DNA of 64,000 nt, taken from positions 956,001-1,020,000 of the forward strand of contig NC_085090.1 of NCBI RefSeq assembly GCF_963422355.1, read 5' to 3'. The notes beneath the pieces were generated by a model, which was given only the letters and a program-made list of their open reading frames with translations, was not told the origin of the DNA and did no database searches. A program made the translations under genes and the position numbers. Each line of letters starts with the position of its first letter. Positions within the stretch are counted from its first letter, which is position 1. This document shows positions 45,401-55,369 of the stretch, one piece after another. The stretch comes from Corticium candelabrum. Lineage: Eukaryota; Porifera; Homoscleromorpha; Homosclerophorida; Plakinidae.

Positions 45401-45996
45401 AGTCAACATTTGGGCAGACTAACATGCAGACATATTATGTGTATGCATAGATTTTTACCTAGGAAATGTAGACACTTAATTAATTAACTCTAGCCAATCT
45501 TAGACAAAGTTGGTGATCATCAGATTTAGAAGCAGTCATGGGAACGTTTGTAAATGGCAGGAGTCTGTTAGGATCAATTGACTCTGGTAATACTTTCACG
45601 TACAGAATAATGGCGTGGCGATGTGAACCGCAGATCAAAACTGACTGCTGCATCTTGAGGAGTGCTCTATGGGGGATCGCGCATGATTTATTCATTCATT
45701 CAACATCTTGGTTTTTGCAAATTTATTGTGCACTGGTAGATAGTATACAAAGTAAAACTTTTAAATTAAGTTTGCAAACAGCCGCCAAGTCTAGATCAAC
45801 TGTGCAATTTCAGTTGTTGATATTAAAATTAACTAACCTTGTTCCAGACGCCTTCCCGTATGTACTGTACTACAGGCTAATGATTGGGTGGGTATGCAGG
45901 CCCGTAGCCTGGCTTCCGAAGCGGGTGGTCCATAATACATCAAAATAGACCAATGACGTCATGTACATGTTACTTTTAGCCTTTCGAATTATATAT

Positions 45997-46079
<83 letters not shown>

Positions 46080-47147
46080 CGGATATATACTAGCTGATTA
46101 GCCCAGTCTTCACCTGGGCAAATTCTGTTAATGAACACAAATTTCCGCGTATATATAATTGGGGCATCATACAGTTCGCTTATTGGACGGAAAAAAAACA
46201 CAAAATACCGGATAGTATGTAACCCTGTATAAGTAACCAAGTATTCACGTGAAGCTGTTTCGACTGTCCCGATTTAGAAGTAGCTTTCGTGATCCGTCTA
46301 CGGGCACATGTGCTGCACGTGCTTCAAGCCGTCCAGCAGCTTCGTCGTCTTTTTTCTGCTGCAATGTTAACTTTTGCGAACTACAGACAAACGCATAGAT
46401 GCAGGGGAACTGCCATATTTCAAAGTGTGAAAAGGCTGCGTGATAGCTAGAGGTGGAGCCCAAAATTGCAGCTGTTTGCGAGCGCATGGGGAACGAACAT
46501 TTTGCGTTACGACCTACAGACGAACGCCAGCACAAAGCAAAGTACAAGAATCGAGCCACCGGTATGCAAGGGCACTAGTTGCTTTACGAAGTAGAAAAGG
46601 TCGCGTGAATTTAAGAGTGAAAAGGAGCAGATAGCGGTTTGCGAACACATATGGAACAAACAATCATACGGCTGCGTCCATGCATGGAGCACTTTTCGTT
46701 AGACCTGTAGGCACTGCAATTAGAAACATATTCTAGAGAAAGGAGAAATGTAGGGATTGCATGAAAACTATAGAGAGAATTTGACGTAATAGGAGCGCAT
46801 ACAAATTTAAAAGCACCTTTTGTGTACTATACGCGTCAGTATATAATACATTGGATCGAAAGCGGACCTTCAGGGCTGAGCGGGCGGTTCTCCCCAGCCT
46901 ACGGGCCTGGTATGATCAAGCAACCAGAGTAGTACTAGTTTTTACAGATCACAGTACTAGTATTTACTGTAAGGCATATCCAGTATGTGTTACTGTTGTG
47001 CTATGCTGCTGTTGATTTTGACTAATCTACTGATGTGTTTTGTAGAACATTTTTATAAAGGATTCAAACTCCTTGGCATATTACAACATGACATCTCAAA
47101 CCATTGTTCAGCTGGGTCTCAAGGAACGTGGTGGAAGAAAGAAATGA
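25338..47147 (+). CDS. SF3A1: Splicing factor 3A subunit 1 (U2 snRNP), 20 exons
   Basis: Exons: 25338-25431, 26999-27138, 27974-28027, 28286-28398, 31033-31111, 34896-34976, 35033-35095, 35152-35242, 38238-38309, 40378-40457, 40514-40612, 40708-40858, 41000-41113, 41296-41376, 43167-43252, 43312-43367, 43443-43755, 43956-44057, 44214-44285, 47046-47147. All junctions are GT-AG and keep one 680-codon frame. SURP1 (about 20-78; VGIIYPPPEV, FNFLNAEDPYHAYYQHK) and SURP2 (about 128-187; KLTAQFVARNGRQFL, FDFLRPQHHLFQYFTKLVEQ) are complete. Then come DWHDFVLVETVDF, an acidic stretch, SPITGERI...LLDPRW, LAERRTDIFGQEE, a proline-rich region, a basic KRPR patch and the C-terminal ubiquitin-like domain ending LAYYNM...LKERGGRKK. 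The family bridges U2 snRNP to the branch site and, through the ubiquitin-like domain, contacts U1 stem-loop 4. It is shorter than the human protein (793), mainly in low-complexity regions. Confidence 0.97.
25966..25992. repeat. (TTTA)n microsatellite
   Basis: Short TTTA tract in SF3A1 intron 1. Confidence 0.9.
26280..26292. repeat. Poly-C run
   Basis: Run of about 13 C in SF3A1 intron 1. Confidence 0.9.
27359..27414. repeat. (TG)n microsatellite
   Basis: TG tract in SF3A1 intron 2. Confidence 0.96.
28647..28956. mobile_element. MITE, 310 bp, copy 2 of the 3670-3988 family, with TTA duplication
   Basis: The left end AGTCTGGTTCACAATATGCA and the right end (complement AGGCCGGTTCATGATATGTG) are imperfect inverted repeats. 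Exact TTA direct repeats flank it (28644-28646 and 28957-28959). Internal similarity to 3670-3988 in inverted orientation is plain, for example CGGAGAGCAATCCGTTC and ATTGACGGACG blocks. The TTA duplication points to PIF/Harbinger. It lies in SF3A1 intron 4. Confidence 0.85.
29392..29941. mobile_element. MITE, 550 bp, with TTA duplication
   Basis: The ends are CACCCTGTTTACACAAGCAC at the left and the complement TACCCCATTTACACGAGCAC at the right. TTA is duplicated at 29389-29391 and 29942-29944. It lies in SF3A1 intron 4 and has no coding capacity. Confidence 0.8.
31365..32070. mobile_element. Non-autonomous element, 706 bp, with TTAA duplication
   Basis: Inverted ends AGGAACACTTCACC and GGTGAAGTGTTCCT are perfect over 14 bp. 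TTAA flanks both sides (31361-31364 and 32071-32074), as in piggyBac-type elements. It lies in SF3A1 intron 5. No transposase is recognisable. Confidence 0.8.
32267..32806. mobile_element. Probable MITE with short inverted ends
   Basis: The left GAGTGTGTTTACA and the right complement GAGCGTGTTCACA are similar over 13 bp, and internal TAATCATGATTAG-type palindromes cluster near both ends. No target duplication was found, so the boundaries are tentative. Confidence 0.5.
33762..34814. mobile_element. Pogo-like Tc1/mariner element remnant, 1.05 kb, TA duplication
   Basis: The left end CTGTAAATCCACAAATTTTC is mirrored at the right by the complement CTGTAAATCCACAAGTTTTC. TA flanks both sides (33760-33761 and 34815-34816). 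The interior holds a decayed pogo-type N-terminal coding region (34150-34480). The right end lies 81 bp upstream of SF3A1 exon 6, within reach of its branch-point region. Confidence 0.8.
34150..34480 (+). pseudogene. Pogo/CENP-B-type transposase fragment, N-terminal
   Basis: The segment RRLLLGPTLDEKVMTYYLHA followed by SSCIVNRSVGVRIGTTI matches the second helix-turn-helix (CENP-B/Tc5 type) of pogo-like transposases, where GRPLLLGEELDEKV..YI...R..GGVVN is typical. It lies between TA-flanked inverted ends, which agrees with the Tc1/mariner superfamily. The catalytic DDE part is absent. Confidence 0.6.
36200..36510 (-). pseudogene. THAP zinc-finger domain relic
   Basis: The minus strand reads FCSVVGCGNRDKDISYFSLP, then after a one-base frameshift near 36320 NDLKQISLKYTRVCSDQFIS followed by DETNLDWFLVKN. 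The C..C spacing, the SYFSLP strand and the Y-T-R-V-C-S-D block are diagnostic of THAP. The last zinc ligand is Gln where His is expected (CSDHF), so the fold is probably lost as well as the frame. THAP domains bind DNA in P-type transposases and host regulators. Confidence 0.75.
36838..36929. repeat. 46-bp direct tandem duplication
   Basis: Two adjacent copies (36838-36883 and 36884-36929) beginning ACTGAGCCTA differ at only about two positions, so the duplication is recent. Confidence 0.9.
39288..39940. mobile_element. MITE, 653 bp, with TTA duplication
   Basis: The ends are AGCTAGGTTTACAATATGAC and the complement AGCTAGGTTTACAATATGAT, flanked by TTA at 39285-39287 and 39941-39943. The interior is rich in GACGCT/AGCGTC repeats near both ends. 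It lies in SF3A1 intron 9. Its TTYACAATATG core resembles that of the 3670-3988 family. Confidence 0.88.
41377..43166 (+). other. SF3A1 intron 14
   Basis: This 1.8-kb intron has no recognised gene. A local hairpin has arms TCTGTTTGCTCTCACTTTGG near 42346-42367 and its near-complement CCAAAGTGAGAGCGAACAGA near 42425-42446. Confidence 0.6.
44059..44097. repeat. (TTG)n microsatellite
   Basis: TTG tract immediately after the donor site of SF3A1 exon 18. Confidence 0.9.
45897..46909. mobile_element. Non-autonomous hAT-like element, 1.01 kb, 5-bp duplication
   Basis: Termini are CAGGCCCGTAGCCTGG and CCAGCCTACGGGCCTG. GTATG is exactly duplicated at 45892-45896 and 46910-46914. It lies in SF3A1 intron 19 and contains a CA tract. 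The 5-bp duplication and CAGG start recall the autonomous hAT element at 47745-51354. Confidence 0.85.
45999..46076. repeat. (CA)n microsatellite
   Basis: CA tract inside the element at 45897-46909. Confidence 0.96.
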
Positions 47148-47247
47148 CAGTAACCAGTTCGTGTATACCTGCAGGCTGCTTTACTAAATAGATAACTTTG
47201 ATGATGCATTGTGTTCATTACGTGACTCAGCTCTAATATAATATAGT

Positions 47248-47253
47248 AATAAA
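47248..47253 (+). terminator. Probable SF3A1 polyadenylation signal AATAAA
   Basis: Canonical AATAAA 101 bp after the SF3A1 stop codon. Confidence 0.65.
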
Positions 47254-50200
47254 AATTAAGTTTGGTGGTCAATGCAAGTGATCTAAAACAAACGAAAACC
47301 CTATGCCGAACCAGTGACCGGCAGCTTGTCTGCCTGTACAGAATGACAACGTCAGCCAACGAGGCAATCCGGGAGATTGAGTCACATACGGGATTTAGCC
47401 GACATTCTAACATGGCTGCTTCCATGGTTCGCTGTTTGCGCTCAGCGAAGCGTAGTTTTCGGGCTTTGTCGCCATGCTTGGGGCGTTACGTAGTGATTTA
47501 GTTAGCTAAACACGGCTAGTTTCAGTTAGGACGTGGAATTTTTACAGGGTATCTAGAGGAGCCGCTTTGCTTCCAACAGCCATCCAATTGTAATGCTAGG
47601 GAAATGGTTTTGCCTGCAATGGATTCATCGCCTCGGTCCGGGCAGTAGATGGTGCTGGCTTTGCCGCATATTATTATTGTACTTGATCTCGAGTTATTTG
47701 ATCATGAACTAGAATTGAACTAAGCAATACTACTAGTAGCTAATCAGGGGCGGATCCAGGATCTGAGGAGAGGGGGTGCACGGACATGAAACGCTAGACC
47801 ACACCCATTTCAGGGAAGTAGTATAAGGTGAAAGTAGACTTTGCAACCAAAAATGACGGTAGATCTGTTGTCTCGATGTTGACTGCAACCATCAAAGACA
47901 AGCAGTCCACTATGGGGGCGAGTCAAACAGCTCAAGCGCGGATACAGGAGTTAAACGGGGGCACGGGGTACACAGAGTCAAAAGAGAATTTCTTCAGGAC
48001 GGTACGAAAATTGCAGTATAACGTGAAGCAAGTAGTTGTAATATATTCAAGGCAGATCTCTCACATAACTATTTAACAAACAAACCATTGCTAACAAAAC
48101 TCGGACAGCTGAAGCCGCCGTGGGTTTCGCTTTGCAAATTCTTCCACGACGGCTTCAGCATCACACGGGATATCCCGGTGAACATGGAGCAGCGTTAGGC
48201 CATTCAAGCGTGACTCTCCCATGCCGCTACGCATGCAAGTTTTCAAAAACCGCAGACGGCTAATGGAACGTTCGCACTCCGCACTTGTTACCGAGAGTGT
48301 GCATGCTATCTTTAACAGCTGCCCAACATTTGGAAAGAAGTCCTTGTCGATTTGGTTGAGAACCTTCGAGGGTGTATCTTTATCTGCTGCAAACTGTACC
48401 GACCCGCTCCATTTCACTGTCCAGCTGTGAAGCTCCGTATCCAGAGCAGCTGCGGCTGGTAAATCATCGCCATACATCTTGACCAAGTCGGGAATATCTG
48501 CTGAAGACAAGATGTTGTCACTCACTGCCAAGGATGGTGGCAAAAGACGCGTGATTTGAGAAACAACAGCTGAAGAACTTTCGCTAAACCGGTAACCCAT
48601 TTCATTGATGAGATGGTCCAGCATTGGGATGGTCAGCTGTTTCCGGTAGTAATCGGATGCAGAAGATGCAGGCACATTGCCGCGGTGCTGTTGACGTCCA
48701 GTCGTTCTTGGCAAGCTCTCTTCTACATTAACCTTACCGGCTACTTCCAAAGCCTTTTGATAGACTCGTGAATGGATTGTAGTGACATTCACCCTGGCAC
48801 TGTGAAGTGTGGAAGTGACAAACCTTATTTTCTGGTATGCCTTCACTATGTCAACATAACGGCCCTGCAACTTGACACTCAGGGCTTTAGTGTACGCTAA
48901 AACATCCTTTGTCAGTATTAAAGTGAAGATGAACGGAAATCTTGTTAAAGCCAGAAAGAATGACTGTGCATCAGCTCTGGTTTCTCTGTTCCACTCCACC
49001 GAATCTTTGATCTCTTCCAAACAGAAAATCAATGGCTGTAAGAGATCTGCGAAGACCTCAAAGGCCTGGTGCCTTTCCACCCATCTAGTTTTGCAAAGTG
49101 ACTTTATTCTTTTGCGATGCTCACCATCCAAAACCGCTCCTATCGACTTTTCTAAAGCAAGCTGTCTCTTTGGCGAGTTGGCAAAGAAACGGCAAATCCT
49201 GTCAGCGGTGTCCATGGCATTCTGGATTTCACGAATGCGACAACATTTTACCACACAAAGGTTGAGAACATGCGCATTGCAATGCGTATAAAGAGCCTTT
49301 GGGTAGAGCTGTGTTATGCGTGCTGCTGCTCCTTTCTTTCTTCCAGCCATGGCTCCGGCACCATCGTACGTCTGACCGATGAGATTATCGGCTGGAAGCT
49401 GCCAGTCGACTAGATGCTGAAGAATGCGATCTGCTATGGCTTCTCCAGTTACGCCAGTAACACACTCACTAAAACCTAAGAATCGCTCTTCGATACTTCG
49501 TGTAGCCTCCTTCACATACCGGACACTGATAGCCAGCTGCTCCTTATTGGCAGCATCTGTTGCTTCGTCTGCCATGATTGAGAAAAAGGGGCATCTCGGA
49601 CTTCGTTTAAAATGCGGGTGCGGATTATATGATCACATACGTCAATCAACTCATTTTGAATGGTTTTGCTTGTGTACAGAGCGTTTCCTTGGTAACCACC
49701 AGATTGAAGGTGATCAGCTAAAACTTTGTCTCCACTCTGAATCCGAAACTGAAGTAGGGCCATGAAATTTCCGTGATTAGCGTATGGCGTTTTCTCTAAC
49801 CACTTCCAATCATCGCGATGGCCTCTCAAAGCAAGCCCTTGCCTGCCACAAAGTATAACAGTTTCTGCTACAGATCTTAGGATTTCTCTGTTTTTGGCAA
49901 TACGCTGAGCTCGAAGGCTGGAAAGTTGCTGGTCAACTGGCAACTGTTTCTTTTCCATCACAGCCTTAAAATTCTCTGCCTTTTCAACAGCTTGTAAGTG
50001 GTACTTCCTTGCTGAACTCCCTCCGACACCAATGAAATGGTTACGCAGCTTCTCACTGGCCTTCTGGAGATTAGTGAGTGGTTTACTAATCAGAGTACCG
50101 GTAAAACTGTACACAGAGTACGCAGCTTGACCAAACAGGACACAGTATTTGCAGTAGCTTCCCTGCATTGTCTCAGAATACACAAGACCGTTATATTGGT

Positions 50201-50552
50201 GAAGCCAGTCATGTTGAAATGCACGCTTCTTCTTCCCATAAAGAACAGATGGAAAGCGGTAGGTAGCGCTGGGCCGGAAATGGTTAGTAAGTAGATGGTA
50301 CTTTTCCTGATCTGTCAGAGTTCGTTCTTCCTTCAACTGTACAATTGTAGCAAAATCTCCGGAAGACACAGCTGGATGGATAAAAGTGGCATCGTCTGGT
50401 CTTTCCAGTGATGGTAAGCTACTGTTGTCTCCATGCAGATCGTCACCTCCAACATCCGGTACCCTGGATGAAAACATTTGCATGAGCATCCTTATCACAA
50501 ACGTTATTTGCTGCCGTACCAACACCATATCCTAACCTAAATACGTACTTAG

Positions 50553-50756
50553 ATACCTACCTACCTACCTACCTACCTACCTACCTACCTACCTACCTAC
50601 CTACCTACCTACCCACCCACCTACCTACCTACCTACCTACCCACCCACCCGCCCACCCACCCACCCACCCATGCACCCACCCATGCACCCACCCACCCAT
50701 CCACCCACCCACCCACCCACCTACCTACCTACCTACCTACCTACATACATACATAC
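50553..50756. repeat. (CCTA)n/(CCCA)n microsatellite
   Basis: About 200 bp of ACCT and ACCC units ending in ACAT units, inside the putative intron of the hAT transposase. The C-rich strand contains telomere-like CCCACC and CCTACC runs but not a true telomere unit. Confidence 0.95.
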
Positions 50757-50800
50757 ATATTGGTCGAGTGGTTAGCACTCTGGTTTGCTAGTCCACACCG
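50757..50800 (+). repeat. tRNA-like 5' half (possible SINE head)
   Basis: TGGTCGAGTGGTTAGCACTC matches the polymerase III A box and tRNA D-arm, followed by a GGTTTGCTAGTCC segment resembling a tRNA-Ser anticodon arm. No B box or 3' half follows, so this is not a tRNA gene. Confidence 0.35.
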
Positions 50801-52102
50801 ACTTACTTTGTAGAGTCCGGTCGTCTGTCCTCCTCATCCAAGCGAGGCCGCTTTGACACAGAGCCAAAATACTTCGTGAGAGTCTGAGACTGAGGGTTGG
50901 AAGGACGACTACGGGAAGCCATGTCAGACTTTACAGTACAATGAGCCTGTCACAAGAACGATCATCTCTAGTAAGCCCGTAATAGGACAGCATGCAGCAA
51001 CCACGTGCTGTCACTTACGGTTTGCGATCGACCCCACGCTAGGACACGAACACTGCACGTGGCAACGTATATACGGGAAATACAAACTCGCGGTTCCACG
51101 CAGCGACACAGTGCGCAGTTCACAGTTGTCAGTCAGGTTGTCAGTCAAACACGAGATGGACACGTGATCGATAATCTTCGCATTAGCTCGTACTCTGTAC
51201 CCAGACGCAATTCTTCGTGCACCCACATATTTCTGCTACGTGAGTGCGCCGCAAGAAAATGGGTATGGAACTTCGTGGCTATCTAGACCTTCCTCAAGAC
51301 TGGCGGAGGGGGGGTGCACGTGCACCCGGTGCACCCTCCCTATATCCGCCCCTGCTAATTATAATGCTAGTGCGCATTTCTTTGTTCTCCACGACCTAAT
51401 CCGGTTGTGGTTGTGGATCTCTACCGGGTCTCTTTATCGCCACCACCTAATTCTAGGTCTGTTCAGTTGAGCTCACCCGAACTCGGCAAACTAATCCAGT
51501 GGGACCGGACTAGGTGGAGAATAAAGAAATACGCCCTAATTAGTAAAACGTAACGTGCTACATTGCCTATGACATCATATGTTCAATTTTTTATGCGCGC
51601 CAAGGTTGTCGCCAGAATTTTTCAAGGCGTAGCAGGATAACGTCATTAATTAAATTAATTTTGCGTTTTAATTAATATCGACAAGAAATAGATAACAGTG
51701 TTCGAAATTCGCGAATATGTTTAGTCGCCAAACAAATTTAGCGTCGTCCTCGAAGTCCCGACCATGCAAAATGTACAGCGTGTCGCGTGGTAGTGAACAG
51801 TTGCGTTGAATTCCATTGCCTCAGCGCTTACATAAATTTAAGCTATTGCACAAAGAGTGTTGAAGTTGTACCAACGTACACGTGTATACAGTGCTACCAA
51901 ATGCAATTTAGGATATCACCTATTCCGAAGATTTCTCGACGTAATTCTATGCACAAACACTCAAGCTAGTTAGTAAACTAAAACAAGCCATACACGTAGA
52001 AAGGTTAACTAAATCAAGGTGATCTTTGCCAACAACAATTGCATGGTGTGTACTACAAGAGTCACCTAGGAAGTTATATACGTTCACGTGTTGTTGGTTG
52101 TA

Positions 52103-54286
52103 CTATCGTTTCGTTGCTAGTTTTTTTGCGTGTTTGACATGTGGCTTAATGTAAGGTCGTCTTTCGCACTCACTGGAGCTTAACCATGTGTTAATGAAGG
52201 GAGTAGGGTGTATGTCTAGATTTATCTCAGATAATTTGACTGTCATGAGATCAGAGACTGTTGATGGTGCCAGTCGATTACGCCAATCTGTTTTAATTCG
52301 TTTAGATAATGAGAAGTTTCTTTCCAACTCAGCAGTATGCATGGGCAAAACCAGCATTATCTCCACAAGGCCCAAAACATTTCCGATGTCCAAAGATTCA
52401 CTTTGATCCAACCAACATCTTCCACAAGGAATTGTGTTACCATTGTTTATTCTTGCCATTAGCATATCGAATATGGTCGCGAACTAGCTGCTTAACCTCC
52501 GTCCATTCAGACAAACAAAGAGAAGGATTTAATCCTTGTTTCTCTAGAGGAGTTGCAAAGTGTTCGGAAAGAAACACAATTTGTTCGTCACCAAATTCGA
52601 TATCGTCGCTATCGTCTGGCCACAGCTGAGGCGAAAATACAGACAATGAACTCAATATGCGGTCAGCAGCAAATGAAGCAAACCTTTTATTTACTTGGCC
52701 AATGACAACGTTGCGTACCCTGCTAAAATGTGACTGTACAGCTTGGCATGTTTGTTCTATGCTCTTCTGGTGCATACAACACCTCGATGGACTGGTGCAC
52801 CTTCTTCTGTATCTATATTTACATCACCTGGAATTGCATCAGGATCATCACTATCAGCAGAATAGGGCTGAGCACATTCTGTCTCGCTTTCATCACTGCT
52901 GCTGCTGCTTGTAGTTACAGTTGGCTTTTCCAGTGGCGAGTCTCTCTCAACTCGCGAAAGTGCTTACTCTATGCGCTTTTTTTGGAAGACTCTTCACGAC
53001 CAATCTTGTGAAGTTCAGTTTTAGTGGCTTTTATTGACCTAAGAACGCTGTATATGGTAGCTGTGTTCTTTTGTAATGCTGTACTTAACCGGGCCAAGAT
53101 GACAAGAAGGTCTTGCAACAAGTACATAAACATCAAAACATCAAGTCTGAGGATCGTTGAGTTCAACTTCACTGCTCGACCCCGCATAGCAGTGCGACCT
53201 AGCCTTACCTGGCTCGTGTGTTCTGCCAGGGCTGGCCATATGCGAAGGACCACATCTAGAGCTCTTTTTCGATGACCTATCTATCGTGTTCCTTTCAATT
53301 TGATGGGTTTCACGACAGGCAGTCCCAAAGCCAGCCCTGTTTTCTGTAGTCCCCTCCAGCAAAGAGGAGACTTATGGTACATTTTGTAGACGTTTTCCAT
53401 GGCGTCATCAGCGAGAGACATCAGATTACAGTGCTTTAAAGAATCTCTTATGGCTAATTCTAAACGGTGTGCACAACCATGTATAGCTATTAAATGAAGG
53501 ACGTCTGCTTTGAGCTGTACAGCTGCTCCGTTTCGATTACCAAGGTTTACAGGAGCACAATCAGCGCCGAAAGCTACAAGCTTGGTCTTCCAGTTAGAAG
53601 AATACTCATCTAGACCGTTAGATACGGCTCGGACTATTCCTGTAGCATCACTACTTCTCAAGGGTCGAAAATCAAGGAATTTAAGCACCAGGGTGTTATC
53701 AACGAGCCATCTCACAACGATGATTTCTTCATCAATAGTTGCAGAGTCTGTACTTGAGTCGCAAAGAACGGAAAAAATGAAGATGAAGACAACATTTCAC
53801 AAGTTTGCTCTCTAATGTACTAGGATATAGCGTGAATAAAAGTGTTAGCTTGCTTGTCATTCCGATATATCTTCAGTATTTCGAGACCGTTTTTTCTTGT
53901 AAATCCGGCAAAGCAGGAAAATCAGAGAAGGGACGTTCTTTAAGCGCAAGATATAAGCTTGTTCTAAATAAGACTTGTAGAGTGGCCAATTCTTTCTCGC
54001 TTACTTTGTTGACACGGTGAAATCCTTCTTCAATAGTTCCTGGTACATCGCTAGATGATGACAACTGAGCTCTCTTCATAGCATTAGTGTGAGCCTTCTT
54101 GGCATTCAAATGCATCTTTGATATGCCATGTAATACCACTGTTTCCTTTTTCTTTATTGTAACCCCAGTGGTAAAATTGCTTTTAGAAGTAAGGAAGTAT
54201 TTAGCACACCATTGACAGAACATTTTGGTTTGGTCATCATTGGTTTGTAGCCACGGTCGATCAATCTTCCACCCTTCTTGGAACAA
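52103..54286 (-). pseudogene. hAT transposase of the composite element (KIAA1586-like), decayed
   Basis: The N-terminal zinc finger begins EGWKIDRPWLQTNDDQTKMF, followed by CQWCAKY and, later, HLNAKKAH. KERPFSDFPALPDLQ follows. The first catalytic Asp is in CDSSTDSATIDEE (about 53730), the second in AFGADCAPVNLG, then HGCAHRLELAI and GTRWIGHRK. The C-terminal dimerisation block LPMHTAELERNFSLSKRIK carries the catalytic Glu and lies at about 52330. Frame changes occur near 53870-53720, 53280 and 52450. The nearest relatives I know are vertebrate hAT-derived KIAA1586-type proteins. The left-edge transposase at 892-2987 has the same layout. Confidence 0.8.
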
Positions 54287-54476
54287 CCTTCCTTTCTCAT
54301 TGTCATTAGGGGCTAGTGTTTCACTACCTGGAAGACTAGACGGACAAGATGTTTCTCGAACTGCAAATGAATCAAACTTTCCTGTCTGTGTTTTTCTCAG
54401 ATGAGCTCTCTATAGTGGATGGAGATGTTAAGCCGGGTTTTTTCTTTGATGGAACCGATGATGATGCCTTTTGTAT

Positions 54477-55360
54477 TCAGTTCCAGAGCAAACTGCCTGA
54501 ACCTGACAGGACTCTTTTACGGCTTGGCCTACTCACCACCGCTGTTTGGTTTGCGGCTTGACCCATGCTGACTAAAGGTACAAAGTGGTTTGGAGACCAC
54601 ATTTGTGAAGTGGGGACACTCCCAAGAGGACACCACAGGACGACTTTGGTCGGTAGTTCCTGTTGTAGCTCAAAACAACGCGGACAAACGGTACAGTTAT
54701 AATGCGCTCGAAGTCCTCTTGTGTCGGGATGATTAGAATAAACTGACTGAACATTTACCTTGCAAACACTTGCAACAGCCATGAGGGTCAACATAGAGCT
54801 GTATTCTCCAGGTATTGCAGTCTGCCTAGCGTCAACCAAAACTGCATTTTGGATACACTCGTCAGACATGGATGGAACTTCTGTCATCGACTTGTTAGAG
54901 AACACGGTGGCTAAAATATTTTAAGGATTGTTGGACTTTTGCTGAACTGATGCCCACGCAGTAAGACGAGAAGCGTAGTACGATGAGTGCAGCACAAGCT
55001 TGCACGCGGTCATGAGACGTAGCTGGAGGTGACGACTGCCATCAGAAGAACCGTGCATGTGAACTGACATTGCATGAAAAAGACAATTGCCATCGCTGTG
55101 ACACTTATCGGAACATGTCCACTTGGTGCGTCTGGTGGAATCTGTTGTTGAGCCACTAGGTTGTTGGGCATGCTTGCCAATGGTTTTCTCACGAGAGAAC
55201 AGCTAGCTGATGTGTCCAGTGAAGCTAGTATTTCTTGTGCCACATCTTCAGTAGTACTTTCAAACAGCTGTTTGCACACACCTTTGAGAGTCTTCTCATT
55301 CATTCTGTAGATTCTGGAACATTGGTCTGAGAATGAAATAGTTGGGGAATCAGTTGTCAT
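54477..55360 (-). pseudogene. OTU-like cysteine protease segment of the composite transposon
   Basis: Reading the minus strand, an N-terminal stretch (RIYRMNEKTLKGVCKQLFES) is followed, after a frameshift near 55120, by KCHSDGNCLFHAMSVHMHG, the classic OTU nucleophile motif D-G-N-C-L-F-H-A. HLQLRLMTACKLV follows, then GEYSSMLTLMAVASVCKVNV, QSVYSNHPDTRG and finally SPNHFVPLV with the presumptive catalytic His. The Cys and His positions fit a complete OTU core. The frame breaks at about 55120 and again before 54905, so it is inactive now. The sequence also continues upstream of the nested insertion at 58127, so the N terminus was split by that event. Confidence 0.7.
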
Positions 55361-55369
55361 ACACCAGGC

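Larger units (their letters stand above)
48091..50922 (-). pseudogene. hAT transposase with TTF-type zinc finger (ZMYM-like), two exons, one frameshift
   Basis: A proposed first exon, 50922-50809, encodes 39 residues (MASRSRPSNPQSQTLTKYFG through RRPDSTK) and ends at a GT donor. The acceptor is probably at 50532-50533. The main body has a TTF-type finger (QGSYCKYCVLFGQ ... SSARKYHLQAVEKAENF), DUF4371-like sequence, the catalytic Asp residues in MADEATD and TYDGAGAM, CHH-type residues (THCNAHVLNLC), KTRWVERHQAF, and the C-terminal catalytic Glu in SAECERSISRL. The only lesion seen is a one-base shift in a five-T run (plus-strand 49583-49587), just before MADEATD, which splits the body into 338 and 494 codons. 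A sequencing error in the homopolymer is possible, in which case the gene is intact. Confidence 0.85.
47745..51354 (-). mobile_element. Nearly intact hAT transposon, 3.6 kb, 5-bp duplication
   Basis: The left end CAGGGGCGGATCCAGGA and the right end TATATCCGCCCCTG are inverted repeats, flanked by CTAAT on both sides (47740-47744 and 51355-51359). It encodes a ZMYM-like, TTF-finger hAT transposase on the minus strand. Subterminal GGGGGTGCAC blocks occur near both ends. Only one frame lesion was detected, so the element is young or was recently active. Confidence 0.88.

Noticed and set aside
50553-50756. Interstitial telomere or CRISPR-like array
   Set aside because: Units are 4 bp with CCTA/CCCA variants, not telomeric hexamers, and there are no spacers.
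50757-50830. Complete tRNA gene
   Set aside because: The A box and an anticodon-arm-like segment are present, but the T arm and acceptor 3' half are absent. Kept only as a possible SINE head.
52103-54286. Domesticated host gene (KIAA1586-like)
   Set aside because: Multiple frameshifts and enclosure within transposon-like inverted ends indicate a dead transposon copy.
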